Assembly (NCBI RefSeq): GCF_000737595.1
Contig: NZ_CP006271.1
Span: 62,001-126,000, forward strand
DNA from: Synechococcus sp. KORDI-52
Lineage (GTDB): Bacteria > Cyanobacteriota > Cyanobacteriia > PCC-6307 > Cyanobiaceae
DNA length: 64,000 nt
Direction: 5' to 3'
Under the pieces are notes generated by a model. The model searched no databases, was not told where the DNA came from, and worked only from the letters and a program-made list of their open reading frames with translations. How positions within the stretch are numbered: the stretch's first letter is position 1; the number at the start of each line of letters is the position of its first letter. Position numbers and translations under genes: made by a program. Shown in pieces: positions 28,817-39,337 of the stretch.

Positions 28817-29111
28817 ACGTTTCCAAGGACGCCTGGCGGATGTGATCCGCCGTCCCCTGATCACCGAGAAGGCCACCCGCGCCCTCGAAATCAACCAGTA
28901 CACCTTCGAGGTGGACCACCGCGCCGCAAAGCCCGACATCAAGGCCGCCATTGAGCAGCTCTTCGATGTGAAGGTCACCGGCATCAGCACCATGAATCCC
29001 CCGCGACGCTCCCGTCGCATGGGTCGCTTCGCCGGCAAACGTGCCCAGGTGAAGAAAGCCGTGGTGCGCCTGGCGGAGGGCAACTCGATCCAACTCTTCC
29101 CTGAGTCCTGA
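28809..29111 (+). CDS. rplW: 50S ribosomal protein L23
   Basis: 100 residues, normal size. [18 protein letters not shown] is the L23 signature, and [22 protein letters not shown] follows. The protein sits at the tunnel exit and contacts trigger factor and SRP. ATG 28809 overlaps the rplD end by 8 bases. Confidence 0.97.
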   Translation: MTERFQGRLADVIRRPLITEKATRALEINQYTFEVDHRAAKPDIKAAIEQLFDVKVTGISTMNPPRRSRRMGRFAGKRAQVKKAVVRLAEGNSIQLFPES

Positions 29112-29126
29112 GGGGTCTGAATCGTC

Positions 29127-29990
29127 ATGGCAATCCGTAATTTCCGCCCCTACACCCCCGGTACCCGCACCCGGGTGGTCACTGATTTCAGTGAGATCAC
29201 CAGCCGCAAGCCGGAGCGGACCCTGGTGGTGGCCAAACACCGCCGCAAGGGCCGTAACAACCGTGGTGTGATCACCTGCCGCCACCGCGGTGGTGGCCAC
29301 AAGCGCCTCTATCGCGTGGTGGATTTCCGTCGCAACAAGCACGGTGTCCCCGCCAAGGTGGCCGCGATCCACTACGACCCGCACCGCAACGCACGTCTGG
29401 CACTCCTCTTCTACGCCGATGGCGAGAAGCGCTACATCCTGGCTCCCGCAGGAGTTCAGGTGGGTCAGACCGTGGTCTCCGGCCCTGATGCCCCGATCGA
29501 GAACGGCAATGCCATGCCGTTGTCCTCGGTGCCCCTCGGTTCGGCTGTGCACTGCGTAGAGCTCTACGCCGGTCGTGGCGGCCAGATGGTCCGTACCGCC
29601 GGTGCCAGCGCCCAGGTGATGGCAAAAGAAGGCGACTACGTCGCTCTGAAGCTGCCCTCCACCGAGGTTCGCCTGGTTCGCCGCGAGTGCTATGCCACCC
29701 TCGGCGAGGTCGGCAACTCCGAGATGCGCAACACCAGCCTGGGCAAGGCCGGTCGTCGCCGCTGGCTCGGACGTCGTCCTCAGGTTCGAGGCAGTGTGAT
29801 GAACCCCTGCGATCACCCCCACGGTGGTGGTGAGGGTCGTGCACCGATCGGCCGTTCCGGCCCGGTGACCCCCTGGGGCAAACCCGCCCTCGGTCTCAAG
29901 ACCCGCAAGCGGAACAAACCCAGCAACCAATACGTGCTCCGGAAGCGTCGCAAGACCTCCAAGCGGAGCCGTGGCGGACGCGATTCCTGA
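29127..29990 (+). CDS. rplB: 50S ribosomal protein L2
   Basis: 287 residues, slightly longer than the 275 usual in bacteria but normal for cyanobacteria. [15 protein letters not shown] and [13 protein letters not shown] carry the conserved His near the peptidyl transferase centre. Confidence 0.98.
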   Translation: MAIRNFRPYTPGTRTRVVTDFSEITSRKPERTLVVAKHRRKGRNNRGVITCRHRGGGHKRLYRVVDFRRNKHGVPAKVAAIHYDPHRNARLALLFYADGEKRYILAPAGVQVGQTVVSGPDAPIENGNAMPLSSVPLGSAVHCVELYAGRGGQMVRTAGASAQVMAKEGDYVALKLPSTEVRLVRRECYATLGEVGNSEMRNTSLGKAGRRRWLGRRPQVRGSVMNPCDHPHGGGEGRAPIGRSGPVTPWGKPALGLKTRKRNKPSNQYVLRKRRKTSKRSRGGRDS

Positions 29991-30025
29991 TGCAAACCAT
30001 CACTTATCCGCTTGCTTAAACCGTT

Positions 30026-30301
30026 ATGGGACGTTCACTCAAAAAAGGTCCGTTCATTGCCGACAGCCTGCTTCGCAAGGTTGAAAAGCAGAACGACAAC
30101 GACGACAAGTCTGTGATCAAGACCTGGTCACGGGCCTCCACGATCCTGCCGATGATGATCGGCCACACGATCGCGGTTCACAACGGCCGCACCCATGTGC
30201 CGGTGTTCATCACCGAGCAGATGGTGGGCCACAAGCTGGGAGAGTTCGCTCCCACCCGCACCTTCAAGGGCCACATCAGAGACAAGAAAGGAGGCCGCTA
30301 A
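30026..30301 (+). CDS. rpsS: 30S ribosomal protein S19
   Basis: 91 residues beginning [20 protein letters not shown] and carrying [23 protein letters not shown], both S19 signatures. The protein lies in the 30S head with S13. Confidence 0.98.
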   Translation: MGRSLKKGPFIADSLLRKVEKQNDNDDKSVIKTWSRASTILPMMIGHTIAVHNGRTHVPVFITEQMVGHKLGEFAPTRTFKGHIRDKKGGR

Positions 30302-30304
30302 TCC

Positions 30305-30670
30305 ATGACATCGTCAACCCCAACGGCACCCACTGCCCAGGCTCACGGTCGCTTCATCCGAGGCTCCGTCTCGAAGGTGCGCCGTGTGCTCGACCAGATC
30401 CGAGGCCGCACTTACCGCGACGCGCTGATCATGCTCGAGTTCATGCCCTACCGCTCCACCGGCCCCATCACCAAGGTCCTCCGGTCTGCGGTAGCTAACG
30501 CTGAGCACAACCTCGGTCTCGACCCCTCATCTCTGGTGATCTCGAGCGCGACAGCTGACATGGGTCCCTCCATGAAGCGCTATCGCCCCCGCGCCCAGGG
30601 CCGGGCTTACCAGATCAAGAAACAGACCTGCCACATCAGCATTGCTGTGGCGGCTCAGACCGATTCCTGA
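30305..30670 (+). CDS. rplV: 50S ribosomal protein L22
   Basis: 121 residues. The [23 protein letters not shown] helix and the C-terminal [12 protein letters not shown] tunnel hairpin identify L22. ATG 30305 starts 3 bases after rpsS. Confidence 0.98.
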   Translation: MTSSTPTAPTAQAHGRFIRGSVSKVRRVLDQIRGRTYRDALIMLEFMPYRSTGPITKVLRSAVANAEHNLGLDPSSLVISSATADMGPSMKRYRPRAQGRAYQIKKQTCHISIAVAAQTDS

Positions 30671-30690
30671 CCCCCGAGGACTCTGACCCA

Positions 30691-31419
30691 ATGGGACACA
30701 AAATCAACCCAACCGGTCTGCGCCTGGGGATCACCCAGGAACACCGGTCACGCTGGTACGCCTCCAGCAAGAACTACCCGGCCCTCCTCCAAGAGGACGA
30801 CCGGATTCGCAAGTTCATCCACAAGAAGTACGGCTCAGCCGGCATCAGCGATGTGCTGATCGCCCGCAAGGCCGACCAACTGGAAGTTGAACTCAAGACC
30901 GCACGCCCCGGTGTGCTGGTCGGCCGCCAAGGCAGCGGCATTGAAGAACTTCGCTCCGGCATTCAGAAGACCGTCGGCGACTCCAGTCGCCAGGTGCGGA
31001 TCAATGTTGTCGAGGTCGAACGCGTCGACGGTGATGCGTTCCTCCTTGCCGAGTACATCGCCCAGCAGCTGGAGAAGCGTGTGGCCTTCCGCCGCACCAT
31101 CCGCATGGCTGTGCAGCGCGCTCAGCGCGCCGGCGTTCTGGGTCTGAAGATCCAGGTGTCCGGTCGCCTGAACGGTGCTGAGATCGCTCGGACGGAGTGG
31201 ACCCGCGAGGGTCGTGTGCCCCTGCACACCCTGCGTGCCGACATCGACTACGCCACCAAGGTGGCCAGCACGACCTACGGCGTGCTCGGCATCAAGGTTT
31301 GGGTGTTCAAGGGCGAGGTGCTGAGCGAACAGGCTCAGCCCATGCCGGTGGGTGCTGCCCCCCGCAGAAGGGCCAGCCGTCGGCCCCAACAGTTCGAAGA
31401 CCGCTCCAACGAGGGTTGA
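30691..31419 (+). CDS. rpsC: 30S ribosomal protein S3
   Basis: 242 residues. The [13 protein letters not shown] start and the KH-domain loop [12 protein letters not shown] fit S3 at the mRNA entry site. A basic, Arg-rich tail of about 25 residues extends past the usual C terminus. Confidence 0.98.
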   Translation: MGHKINPTGLRLGITQEHRSRWYASSKNYPALLQEDDRIRKFIHKKYGSAGISDVLIARKADQLEVELKTARPGVLVGRQGSGIEELRSGIQKTVGDSSRQVRINVVEVERVDGDAFLLAEYIAQQLEKRVAFRRTIRMAVQRAQRAGVLGLKIQVSGRLNGAEIARTEWTREGRVPLHTLRADIDYATKVASTTYGVLGIKVWVFKGEVLSEQAQPMPVGAAPRRRASRRPQQFEDRSNEG

Positions 31420-31435
31420 ACAGGAGGCCTGAACC

Positions 31436-31912
31436 ATGCTGAGTCCAAAACGCGTCAAATTCCGTAAGCAGCAGCGAGGTCGCATGCGCGGCGTCGCCAC
31501 CCGAGGCAACACCATTGCCTTCGGACAGTTCGCGCTGCAGGCACAGGAATGCGGCTGGATCACCTCGCGCCAGATCGAGGCCAGCCGTCGTGCCATGACC
31601 CGCTACGTCAAACGTGGCGGAAAAATCTGGATCCGGATCTTCCCCGACAAGCCGGTCACCATGCGCGCTGCCGAAACCCGGATGGGTTCCGGTAAGGGCA
31701 ACCCGGAATTCTGGGTGGCCGTGATCAAGCCCGGCCGGATCCTGTTCGAAATGGGCGGTGATGAAATCACCCCCGAAATCGCTCGGGAAGCCATGCGCCT
31801 GGCGCAGTACAAGTTGCCCGTGAAGACCAAGTTCATCCAGCTGGATGAACAGGAGAAGTCAGCTGGTGCCAAGGCCCCGGCCGCTTCTGAAGCCGTCACC
31901 GTGGAGTCCTGA
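31436..31912 (+). CDS. rplP: 50S ribosomal protein L16
   Basis: 158 residues. [19 protein letters not shown] and [19 protein letters not shown] are L16 signatures. An Ala/Glu-rich tail of about 18 residues extends beyond the usual end. Confidence 0.98.
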   Translation: MLSPKRVKFRKQQRGRMRGVATRGNTIAFGQFALQAQECGWITSRQIEASRRAMTRYVKRGGKIWIRIFPDKPVTMRAAETRMGSGKGNPEFWVAVIKPGRILFEMGGDEITPEIAREAMRLAQYKLPVKTKFIQLDEQEKSAGAKAPAASEAVTVES

Positions 31913-31914
31913 CC

Positions 31915-32124
31915 ATGGCCCGTCCCAACGCCGCCGATGTGCGCAGCCTGTCCGATTCGGACATCACCGAACAGATCGATGGCCTGCGCCGCGAACTGTT
32001 CCAGCTCCGTTTCCAGCAGGCCACACGTCAGCTTGCCAACACGCACCGTTTCAAGGAGGTCCGCATCAAGCTGGCCCAGCTGCTGACGGTGCAGTCGGAG
32101 CGCCAGCGCTCCACCGCCTCCTGA
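31915..32124 (+). CDS. rpmC: 50S ribosomal protein L29
   Basis: 69 residues of helical hairpin with [21 protein letters not shown], the L29 signature. It follows rplP by 2 bases. Confidence 0.97.
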   Translation: MARPNAADVRSLSDSDITEQIDGLRRELFQLRFQQATRQLANTHRFKEVRIKLAQLLTVQSERQRSTAS

Positions 32125-32141
32125 TTCCCCCCTCCGTAACC

Positions 32142-32438
32142 ATGGCAGTCAAGGAAAGGGTCGGCACCGTCGTCAGCGACAAGATGGAGAAAACGGTGGT
32201 GGTCGCGGTGGAAAGCCGCTTCCCTCACCCCATCTATCAAAAGACGGTCAGCCGTACCACTCGCTACAAAGCTCACGACGAAGACAACACCTGTCGCGTC
32301 GGTGACCGCGTTCGCATCACTGAAACCCGTCCGATGAGCCGCCAGAAGCGGTGGGCCATCGCCGAGGTTCTCAGCCACAGCCCCAAGGCTGCAGCTGAGG
32401 AAGCCAGCAAGGCTGAAGCTCAGGAGGAGAAGCAGTGA
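32142..32438 (+). CDS. rpsQ: 30S ribosomal protein S17
   Basis: 98 residues: [18 protein letters not shown] and [21 protein letters not shown]. An acidic Ala/Glu tail of about 18 residues is added at the C terminus. ATG 32142 is chosen; the frame is open from 31845 only as a shadow. The stop overlaps rplN by 4 bases. Confidence 0.97.
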   Translation: MAVKERVGTVVSDKMEKTVVVAVESRFPHPIYQKTVSRTTRYKAHDEDNTCRVGDRVRITETRPMSRQKRWAIAEVLSHSPKAAAEEASKAEAQEEKQ

Positions 32439-32800
32439 TCCAGCAGGAGTCCTATCTCACCGTTGCCGATAACAGCGGCGCCAAGCGCATCCAGTGCATC
32501 CGCGTCCTCGGCACCAACCGTCGCTACGCCCATGTCGGCGATGTGATCGTGGCCGCCGTCAAAGATGCCGCCCCCAACATGGGCGTCAAAAAGTCCGACG
32601 TGGTGAAAGCCGTTGTGGTGCGTACCAAAGCCACCATGCGTCGTGAAACCGGAAACTCCATCCGGTTTGATGACAACGCCGCCGTGATCATCAACGACGA
32701 CAAGAACCCGAAAGGCACCCGCGTCTTCGGACCGGTGGCCCGTGAGCTGCGCGAGCGCAGCTTCACCAAAATCGTGTCCCTTGCTCCGGAGGTGATCTGA
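32435..32800 (+). CDS. rplN: 50S ribosomal protein L14
   Basis: 121 residues starting [21 protein letters not shown] with the [19 protein letters not shown] block. The GTG start at 32435 overlaps the rpsQ stop as GTGA, a sign of translational coupling. Confidence 0.98.
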   Translation: MIQQESYLTVADNSGAKRIQCIRVLGTNRRYAHVGDVIVAAVKDAAPNMGVKKSDVVKAVVVRTKATMRRETGNSIRFDDNAAVIINDDKNPKGTRVFGPVARELRERSFTKIVSLAPEVI

Positions 32801-32802
32801 CC

Positions 32803-33159
32803 ATGGCGACTGCAACCACCAAGGCCAAGGCCTCCGAGCGCATCAAGATGCGCATCCGCAAGGGCGACACCGTGCAGGTGATCGCCGGCAAAGACAAGGG
32901 CAAGACCGGTGCCGTTCTGCGCACCATGCCCAACGAGAACCGTGTCGTCGTGGAAGGCGTGAACATGCGCACCCGCCACGAGAAGCCCACCCAGGAGGGC
33001 GAGACCGGCCGCATCGTGACGGAGGAAGCATCCCTGCATGCCTCCAACGTGATGCTGTATTCCACCGCCAAGAAGGTGGCAAGCCGCGTTGAGATCGTCG
33101 TCGAAAAAGACGGCACCAAGAAGCGCCGGCTGAAGAAAACCGGTGAAGTCCTCGACTGA
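32803..33159 (+). CDS. rplX: 50S ribosomal protein L24
   Basis: 118 residues with the KOW motif in [21 protein letters not shown] short N-terminal extension precedes it. L24 is an early assembly initiator for the large subunit. Confidence 0.97.
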   Translation: MATATTKAKASERIKMRIRKGDTVQVIAGKDKGKTGAVLRTMPNENRVVVEGVNMRTRHEKPTQEGETGRIVTEEASLHASNVMLYSTAKKVASRVEIVVEKDGTKKRRLKKTGEVLD

Positions 33160-33199
33160 TCCCGACTTCTGACCACGCCCAGAAGCACCCCAACCCGTT

Positions 33200-33739
33200 A
33201 TGTCACTCAAGAAGCGCTATCGGGAGACCATCCAGCCCAAGCTGCAGAAGGATCTCTCCCTCACCAACATCCATGAAGTCCCCAAGGTGGTGAAAGTCAC
33301 CGTCAACCGGGGACTCGGCGAAGCCGCCGCCAATGCCAAGTCCCTCGAGGCTTCGGTGAATGAGCTGGCGCAGATCACCGGCCAGAAGGTCGTTGTGACC
33401 CGTGCCAAGAAAGCCATCGCCGGCTTCAAGATTCGGCAGGGCATGCCGATCGGTTGTGCCGTCACCCTCCGTGGTGATCGGATGTATGCCTTCCTCGAGC
33501 GCCTGATCAACCTGGCGCTGCCCCGGATCCGCGACTTCCGCGGGGTCAGCCCCAAGAGTTTCGATGGCCGCGGCAACTACACCCTTGGGGTGCGCGAACA
33601 GATCATTTTCCCTGAGATCTCCTTCGACAAGATCGATGCGATCCGGGGCATGGACATCACCATCGTGACCACTGCCCGTTCGGACGAAGAGGGCCGGGCC
33701 CTCCTCCGCGAGATGGGAATGCCGTTCCAGAGCAACTGA
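33200..33739 (+). CDS. rplE: 50S ribosomal protein L5
   Basis: 179 residues. [34 protein letters not shown] and [20 protein letters not shown] are L5 signatures; the protein binds 5S rRNA. rpsN, which follows rplE in many bacteria, is missing: only 19 bases separate it from rpsH. Confidence 0.98.
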   Translation: MSLKKRYRETIQPKLQKDLSLTNIHEVPKVVKVTVNRGLGEAAANAKSLEASVNELAQITGQKVVVTRAKKAIAGFKIRQGMPIGCAVTLRGDRMYAFLERLINLALPRIRDFRGVSPKSFDGRGNYTLGVREQIIFPEISFDKIDAIRGMDITIVTTARSDEEGRALLREMGMPFQSN

Positions 33740-33758
33740 GCCCTCCCCGTCGACACCT

Positions 33759-34160
33759 ATGGCCAACCACGACCCCATTTCCGACATGCTCACCCGCATT
33801 CGCAATGCGAGTGAGAAACGTCACGAAACCACCAAGATCCCCGCTTCGCGGATGACCCGCAGCATCGCCAAGGTGCTGCAACAGGAGGGCTTCATCTCCG
33901 AGATCAGCGAGCAGGGCGAGGGCTTTCGCACCGAACTGGTGCTCGCCCTCAAATACAGCGGTAAGCACAGGCTGCCCACCATTCGCTCCATGCAGCGGGT
34001 CAGCAAGCCAGGTCTCCGCATCTACAAGAACACCCGCGGCCTGCCCAAAGTCCTCGGCGGACTGGGCGTGGCGATCATTTCCACCTCCAAGGGTGTGATG
34101 AGCGACCGCGATGCCCGTCGTGAGGGCGTCGGTGGCGAAGTGCTCTGTTACGTCTACTGA
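33759..34160 (+). CDS. rpsH: 30S ribosomal protein S8
   Basis: 133 residues: [16 protein letters not shown] at the start and [23 protein letters not shown] at the end, the S8 signatures. In E. coli S8 represses the spc operon; not shown here. Confidence 0.98.
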   Translation: MANHDPISDMLTRIRNASEKRHETTKIPASRMTRSIAKVLQQEGFISEISEQGEGFRTELVLALKYSGKHRLPTIRSMQRVSKPGLRIYKNTRGLPKVLGGLGVAIISTSKGVMSDRDARREGVGGEVLCYVY

Positions 34161-34174
34161 TCCGGAGCTGAACC

Positions 34175-34714
34175 ATGTCACGAATCGGCAAAAACCCCGT
34201 TCCCGTCCCTGAGAAAGTCACGGTGGCCCTCGACGGTCTCACCGTCAAGGTGAAAGGCCCCAAAGGCGAACTGGAGCGCACCCTTCCTGAAGGCGTCAGC
34301 GTCAGCCAGGACAACAACACCGTCGTGGTCTCCCCCACGAGCACCAAGCGCATCTCCCGTGAGCGCCACGGCCTGAGCCGCACCCTCGTCGCCAACATGA
34401 TTGAGGGTGTCAACAACGGCTACAGCAAGGCTCTCGAGATCGTCGGTGTGGGCTCCCGTGCTCAGGTCAAAGGCAAAACTCTCGTGGTGAGTGCTGGCTA
34501 CAGCCACCCCGTGGAGTTGGAGGCGCCAGAGGGCATCACCTTCAAGGTGGAAAACAACACCAAAGTGATCGTCTCCGGCATTGACAAGGAGCTGGTGGGC
34601 AACGAAGCCGCCAAGGTCCGCGCCATCCGCCCCCCCGAGCCCTACAAGGGCAAAGGCATCAAGTACGAGGGCGAGCGCATCCTGCGCAAGGCAGGCAAGT
34701 CCGGCAAGAAATAA
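34175..34714 (+). CDS. rplF: 50S ribosomal protein L6
   Basis: 179 residues beginning [14 protein letters not shown] with the C-terminal [18 protein letters not shown] signature near the sarcin-ricin loop. Confidence 0.98.
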   Translation: MSRIGKNPVPVPEKVTVALDGLTVKVKGPKGELERTLPEGVSVSQDNNTVVVSPTSTKRISRERHGLSRTLVANMIEGVNNGYSKALEIVGVGSRAQVKGKTLVVSAGYSHPVELEAPEGITFKVENNTKVIVSGIDKELVGNEAAKVRAIRPPEPYKGKGIKYEGERILRKAGKSGKK

Positions 34715-34747
34715 GCCTTGTCCTGACGTTCCTCCCCTTCAACCACC

Positions 34748-35116
34748 ATGTCCAAACTGTCCCGCAAACAGCAGACGCAGAAACGCCACCGGCGTCTGCG
34801 TCGTCACATCTCCGGCACATCAGACCGTCCCAGGCTGGCCGTGTTCCGCTCCAACAACCACATCTACGCCCAGGTCATCGACGACGCGGACCAGAGCACA
34901 CTTTGTTCCGCCTCCACCGTTGACAAGGAGCTGCGTACCAGCCTCAAGACGACGGGTGGCAGCTGCGACGCCTCTGTCGCCGTCGGCGAACTGGTCGCCA
35001 AGCGCGCCATCGCTAAAGGCATCCAGCAGGTGGTGTTCGACCGCGGCGGAAATCTGTACCACGGCCGGGTCAAAGCCCTTGCCGATGCCGCCCGGGAAGC
35101 GGGCCTTCAGTTCTGA
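34748..35116 (+). CDS. rplR: 50S ribosomal protein L18
   Basis: 122 residues. [20 protein letters not shown] and the terminal [23 protein letters not shown] block identify the 5S rRNA-binding L18. Confidence 0.98.
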   Translation: MSKLSRKQQTQKRHRRLRRHISGTSDRPRLAVFRSNNHIYAQVIDDADQSTLCSASTVDKELRTSLKTTGGSCDASVAVGELVAKRAIAKGIQQVVFDRGGNLYHGRVKALADAAREAGLQF

Positions 35117-35130
35117 TTCCTGCTTAACCC

Positions 35131-35775
35131 ATGACAGATTCCTCCCCCCAATCCAATCCCAACGCCGTGCCAGGTGCGGCCGACGTTCCAGCTGCAGCTG
35201 AAGGGCAGCAGCAACAGGAGCAACGCCGTGGCCGTGGCGACCGTGACGGTCGTCGTGGCGACCGGCGTGGCGGTCGTCGCGGCCAGGAGCGTGACTCCGA
35301 ATGGCAGGAGCGCGTGGTTCAGATCCGCCGCGTCTCCAAGACCGTTAAAGGCGGCAAGAAGATGAGCTTCCGCGCCATCGTTGTCGTCGGCAACGAAAAG
35401 GGCCAGGTCGGCGTTGGCGTCGGCAAGGCCGGTGATGTGATCGGTGCCGTCCGCAAGGGTGTTGCCGATGGCAAGAAGCACTTGGTCAAAGTGCCGTTGA
35501 CCCGCCACAACTCCATCCCGACCCTCTCCAACGGTCGTGATGGTGCTGCCAGTGTGCTCATCCGCCCTGCAGCCCCTGGCACCGGTGTGATCGCTGGCGG
35601 TTCCATCCGCACAGTGCTCGAACTCGCCGGCATCAAGAATGTCCTGGCCAAGCGCCTGGGCAGCAAGACCCCCCTGAACAATGCACGGGCTGCCATGGTG
35701 GCTCTGTCGCTTCTCCGCACCCACAAGGAGACGGCCAAAGAACGGGGAATCTCCCTCGAACAGATCTACTCCTGA
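35131..35775 (+). CDS. rpsE: 30S ribosomal protein S5 with Arg/Gly-rich N-terminal extension
   Basis: 214 residues, longer than the usual 165-175. The S5 core starts near residue 58 ([11 protein letters not shown]) and includes [16 protein letters not shown]. Residues 1-57 are disordered: a Ser/Ala/Gln-rich start, then an Arg/Gly/Asp-rich stretch (about 32-52). rpmD (L30), normally next, is absent. Confidence 0.97.
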   Translation: MTDSSPQSNPNAVPGAADVPAAAEGQQQQEQRRGRGDRDGRRGDRRGGRRGQERDSEWQERVVQIRRVSKTVKGGKKMSFRAIVVVGNEKGQVGVGVGKAGDVIGAVRKGVADGKKHLVKVPLTRHNSIPTLSNGRDGAASVLIRPAAPGTGVIAGGSIRTVLELAGIKNVLAKRLGSKTPLNNARAAMVALSLLRTHKETAKERGISLEQIYS

Positions 35776-35781
35776 TTCGCG

Positions 35782-36237
35782 ATGACCCTCCGACTCGATT
35801 CCCTCAAATCCAATAAGGGCGCTCGTCGCCGCAAACTGCGCAAGGGCCGCGGCATCGCCGCTGGCCAAGGTGCCAGCTGCGGCTTCGGAATGCGCGGCCA
35901 GAAATCCCGCTCGGGTCGCCCAACCCGCCCCGGCTTCGAGGGAGGTCAGATGCCCTTGTACCGCCGGGTGCCGAAGCTGAAGCACTTCCCCCTGGTGAAT
36001 CCCAAGTTCTTCACCGTGCTCAACGTTTCGGCGTTGAACGGACTGGACGACGGAAGCACCGTCAACCTGGATTCCCTGGTCAAGGGTGGCATTGTGACCA
36101 GCCCCAAGCATCCATTGAAGATGCTCGGAAACGGTGATCTGACAGCCAAAAAGCTGACCGTTCAAGCGGCGGCATTCACGGCCTCCGCCCGCACCAAGAT
36201 CGAAGCCGCAGGCGGTACCTGCGAAATCCTCGACTAA
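35782..36237 (+). CDS. rplO: 50S ribosomal protein L15
   Basis: 151 residues. [20 protein letters not shown] and [19 protein letters not shown] are L15 signatures. It starts 6 bases after rpsE. A strong hairpin follows the stop. Confidence 0.98.
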   Translation: MTLRLDSLKSNKGARRRKLRKGRGIAAGQGASCGFGMRGQKSRSGRPTRPGFEGGQMPLYRRVPKLKHFPLVNPKFFTVLNVSALNGLDDGSTVNLDSLVKGGIVTSPKHPLKMLGNGDLTAKKLTVQAAAFTASARTKIEAAGGTCEILD

Positions 36238-36274
36238 ACCAAGGGCTCGTCCCCAAGTCAGCCCTAGGGTCTGA

Positions 36275-36305
36275 GCCGTCCGCTGGATTTCGATCCACGG
36301 GCGGC
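36275..36305 (+). terminator. Hairpin between rplO and secY (terminator or attenuator)
   Basis: GCCGTCCG (36275-36282) pairs with CGGGCGGC (36298-36305) with one G-T wobble. After one bulged C, TGGAT pairs with ATCCA around a TTCG tetraloop. TTCTTGGCTTTT follows. This looks like an internal terminator or attenuator between the ribosomal genes and secY; it could instead be an RNA-processing or stability element. Confidence 0.6.
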
Positions 36306-36342
36306 TTCTTGGCTTTTGCCCAACTTCCACTTTCTTCCGGAC

Positions 36343-37662
36343 ATGCTCGTCAGTCGGGGTCGCAACCCCAACGCCTCCGAAGTGATCGGCCAGCTGATCA
36401 CCAACCCTGGGCTTCGCAGTCGCGTGCTCACCACGCTCGGATTGCTGTTGTTGGTGCGGCTCGGGATCTACATCCCGATGCCTGGGATCGATCGAGAAGC
36501 GTTCAAGCAGTTCATCGATCAGGGCGGCCAGCTGATCGGCTTCCTCGACATCTTCACCGGAGGTGGCATTTCCACCTTGGGCATCTTTGCCCTGGGGATC
36601 CTGCCCTTCATCAATGCCTCGATCATCCTCCAGCTGCTGACTGCAGCTTTGCCTCAGCTCGAGGATTTACAGAAAAATGAAGGCGAGGCAGGCCGGCGCA
36701 AGATTGCCCAGATCACCCGCTACGTGGCGCTGGGATGGGGTCTCGTTCAAAGCGTTGTCTTCGCGATGATCCTCCGCCAATACGCGGTGGAGGGCCTGAG
36801 CGAAGTGGTTTTTGTGGTTCAGACGGCACTGGCCCTGGTCACCGGCTCCATGGTGGTGATGTGGCTGAGTGAGGTGATCACGGAACGGGGTATCGGCCAG
36901 GGAGCCTCCCTGGTGATTTTTCTGAACATCGTGGCCACCCTGCCGCGGACCCTTGGCGCAACGATCGAAGCCGCTCAGACAGGTGACCGAGACACCGTGC
37001 TCGGCATCGTTGTGCTGGTGCTGGTGTTCCTCGCCACGATTGTTGGGATCATTTTCGTGCAGGAAGGGGCACGCCGGATCCCCATCGTGAGTGCCAAGCG
37101 CCAGGTGGGTGGAGCAGGCGTTCTCCCCACCCGACAGAGCTACCTACCTCTCAAGCTGAATGCCGGCGGTGTGATGCCGATCATCTTCGCCTCAGCCCTG
37201 ATCTTCCTGCCGGTCACCATCGCCAACCTCACCAAGAGCGAGTGGTTGATCCGTGCAGCCAGTGCCCTGAACCCTGGAGCAGCGAACCCCTGGCCGTACG
37301 CACTCACGTTTTTCGCATTGATCCTGGGCTTCTCCTACTTCTATGCATCACTGACGGTGAATCCGGCGGACATCGCCACCAACCTGAAACGGGGTGGGGT
37401 GGCCATCCCCGGCGTCCGCCCTGGAAGTGCCACGGCCACCTATCTCTCGGGGGTCCAAAACCGCCTCACTCTGCTGGGTGGTCTGTTCCTTGGAGCCGTC
37501 GCCATCATTCCCGCGGCCGTCGAACGCGCCACCAATGTGCAGACCTTCCAGGGTCTTGGCGCCACGTCACTGCTGATCCTGGTCGGTGTGGCCATCGACA
37601 CGGCCAAACAGGTGCAGACCTACGTGATCTCACAACGCTACGAAGGCCTCGTTCGCCAGTGA
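36343..37662 (+). CDS. secY: Preprotein translocase subunit SecY
   Basis: Ten-helix pore of the Sec translocon, 439 residues. It has LGIYIPMPGIDREAF, the plug-proximal GGGISTLGIFALGI, and GVIPIIFA-like GVMPIIFASA in the C-terminal half, as in all SecY. ATG 36343 gives MLVSRGRNPNAS; the TTG at 36316 adds nine residues. The 105-base gap after rplO holds a hairpin and probably a promoter. Confidence 0.97.
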   Translation: MLVSRGRNPNASEVIGQLITNPGLRSRVLTTLGLLLLVRLGIYIPMPGIDREAFKQFIDQGGQLIGFLDIFTGGGISTLGIFALGILPFINASIILQLLTAALPQLEDLQKNEGEAGRRKIAQITRYVALGWGLVQSVVFAMILRQYAVEGLSEVVFVVQTALALVTGSMVVMWLSEVITERGIGQGASLVIFLNIVATLPRTLGATIEAAQTGDRDTVLGIVVLVLVFLATIVGIIFVQEGARRIPIVSAKRQVGGAGVLPTRQSYLPLKLNAGGVMPIIFASALIFLPVTIANLTKSEWLIRAASALNPGAANPWPYALTFFALILGFSYFYASLTVNPADIATNLKRGGVAIPGVRPGSATATYLSGVQNRLTLLGGLFLGAVAIIPAAVERATNVQTFQGLGATSLLILVGVAIDTAKQVQTYVISQRYEGLVRQ

Positions 37663-37714
37663 GCGCTGCTGGGCAGCGCACCTTCCGTTCACTTCACCTC
37701 ACGCTTACGCAACC

Positions 37715-38266
37715 ATGAAAAATCGTTTGCTTTTTCTCGGCCCTCCTGGAGCCGGCAAAGGCACCCAGGCCACCAGGCTGTGCGATGCCAACAGCATGAA
37801 GCATCTGTCCACCGGTGATCTGCTGCGCTCTGAAGTGGCAGCCGGCAGCGATCTGGGCAAAGAAGCTGAAGCGGTGATGAACCGCGGCGAACTGGTGAGC
37901 GACGCCCTGGTGCTGGCCATTGTGGAAAGCCAGATGAAGTCACTCACCGCAGATGGCTGGTTGCTGGACGGGTTTCCGCGCACGGTGCCCCAGGCTGAAG
38001 CGCTCGAACCTCTGCTGGCCGAACTGCAGCAACCCATCCAGGCCGTGGTTCTGCTGGAGCTGGATGATGCCGTCTTGATTGAACGGTTGCTGTCGCGAGG
38101 ACGCGCCGACGACAATGAAGCGGTGATCCGCAATCGCCTGGGGGTCTATCGCGAGAAAACGGCTCCTTTGATTCGCTTCTACAGCGATAAGGATCTCCTG
38201 GTTTCCGTCCCTGCCCAGGGCGCTGTCGAGGAGATCACCAAGCGAATCGAGTCAGTCCTCAGTTGA
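37715..38266 (+). CDS. adk: Adenylate kinase
   Basis: AMP/ATP phosphotransferase, 183 residues: the short form without the extended LID. The P-loop is [11 protein letters not shown], the AMP site HLSTGDLLR, then LLDGFPRT and [11 protein letters not shown]. Its place after secY is classic. Confidence 0.97.
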   Translation: MKNRLLFLGPPGAGKGTQATRLCDANSMKHLSTGDLLRSEVAAGSDLGKEAEAVMNRGELVSDALVLAIVESQMKSLTADGWLLDGFPRTVPQAEALEPLLAELQQPIQAVVLLELDDAVLIERLLSRGRADDNEAVIRNRLGVYREKTAPLIRFYSDKDLLVSVPAQGAVEEITKRIESVLS

Positions 38267-38312
38267 CCGGCATGGTAATGTTGCCGTTTGGAAATTTGGA
38301 GAGCCACGCCTC

Positions 38313-38426
38313 ATGAAGGTGCGCAGCTCAGTCAAGAAAATGTGTGACAAGTGCCGGGTGATCCGTCGCCACGGCAAGGTCATGGTCATTTGCACCAACC
38401 CCAAGCACAAACAGCGGCAGGGCTGA
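38313..38426 (+). CDS. rpmJ: 50S ribosomal protein L36
   Basis: A 37-residue gene starting [11 protein letters not shown]. Zinc ligands C11, C14, C27 and H32 are present, so this is the zinc-bearing type. infA, which often sits beside rpmJ, is absent. Confidence 0.96.
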   Translation: MKVRSSVKKMCDKCRVIRRHGKVMVICTNPKHKQRQG

Positions 38427-38496
38427 ATCCCCCGCTGTTCTGAACATCCTCGCCTCCAGGAACCCGGAGGTACCTGTCCTTTTCGATTGAACAAAC

Positions 38497-38862
38497 GTGG
38501 CACGGATCGCCGGCGTTGACATTCCCCGCGACAAGCGGATTGAAGTGTCCCTCACCTACATCTACGGAGTTGGTCTCACCCGCTCCCAGGCCATCCTGGC
38601 CAAAACCGGTGTGAACCCCGACATCCGGGTGAAAGATCTGGAGGATGGAGATCTTCAGAAGCTGCGTAATGCCATGGAGGAGTACACCCTCGAGGGTGAT
38701 CTGCGTCGGCAGGAAGGCATGGCCCTGAAACGGCTTCAGGACATCGGCTGCCTCCGTGGCCGTCGCCACCGCATGAGCCTTCCCGTTCGCGGCCAACGCA
38801 CCCGCACCAACGCCCGAACCCGGCGCGGCGCGCGGAAAACTGTGGCTGGCAAGAAGAAGTAA
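38497..38862 (+). CDS. rpsM: 30S ribosomal protein S13
   Basis: 121 residues. [20 protein letters not shown], then a basic C terminus with [24 protein letters not shown] 38497 is the start. Confidence 0.98.
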   Translation: MARIAGVDIPRDKRIEVSLTYIYGVGLTRSQAILAKTGVNPDIRVKDLEDGDLQKLRNAMEEYTLEGDLRRQEGMALKRLQDIGCLRGRRHRMSLPVRGQRTRTNARTRRGARKTVAGKKK

Positions 38863-38897
38863 GTCTTCAACATCCTTATCCCTGACTGCATTCGGTC

Positions 38898-39290
38898 ATG
38901 CCTAAAACCGTCAAAAAATCCGGTCCCAAGAAGGCCAAGCGCAACGTCCCCAACGGCGTTGCTCACATTCAAAGCACCTTCAACAACACCATTGTGTCCA
39001 TCACCGACACAGCCGGTGAGGTGATTTCCTGGTCGTCCGCAGGCGCCAGTGGTTTCAAAGGTGCTCGCAAAGGCACTCCTTTCGCCGCTCAGACCGCTGC
39101 AGAAGCAGCTGCGCGTCGTGCCCTCGATCAGGGCATGCGTCAGATCGAAGTGCTGGTTCGAGGTCCTGGCTCAGGCCGTGAGACCGCCATCCGTGCCCTC
39201 CAGGTCGCTGGCCTCGAAATCACCCTGATTCGCGACGTCACCCCCCTGCCCCATAACGGTTGCCGCCGGCCCAAGCGCCGCCGCGTCTGA
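38898..39290 (+). CDS. rpsK: 30S ribosomal protein S11
   Basis: 130 residues: [20 protein letters not shown], then [20 protein letters not shown] and the terminal CRRPKRRRV. It lies at the 30S platform. Confidence 0.98.
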   Translation: MPKTVKKSGPKKAKRNVPNGVAHIQSTFNNTIVSITDTAGEVISWSSAGASGFKGARKGTPFAAQTAAEAAARRALDQGMRQIEVLVRGPGSGRETAIRALQVAGLEITLIRDVTPLPHNGCRRPKRRRV

Positions 39291-39337
39291 ACCGAGCTGA
39301 TTTCCGTCCGGTTTCTCCATTTACCCCGATTCAGACC

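Noticed and set aside
28704-29930. A 408-residue frame opposite rplB and rplW
   Set aside because: Antisense to conserved ribosomal genes, His/Thr/Ala-rich, no domain.
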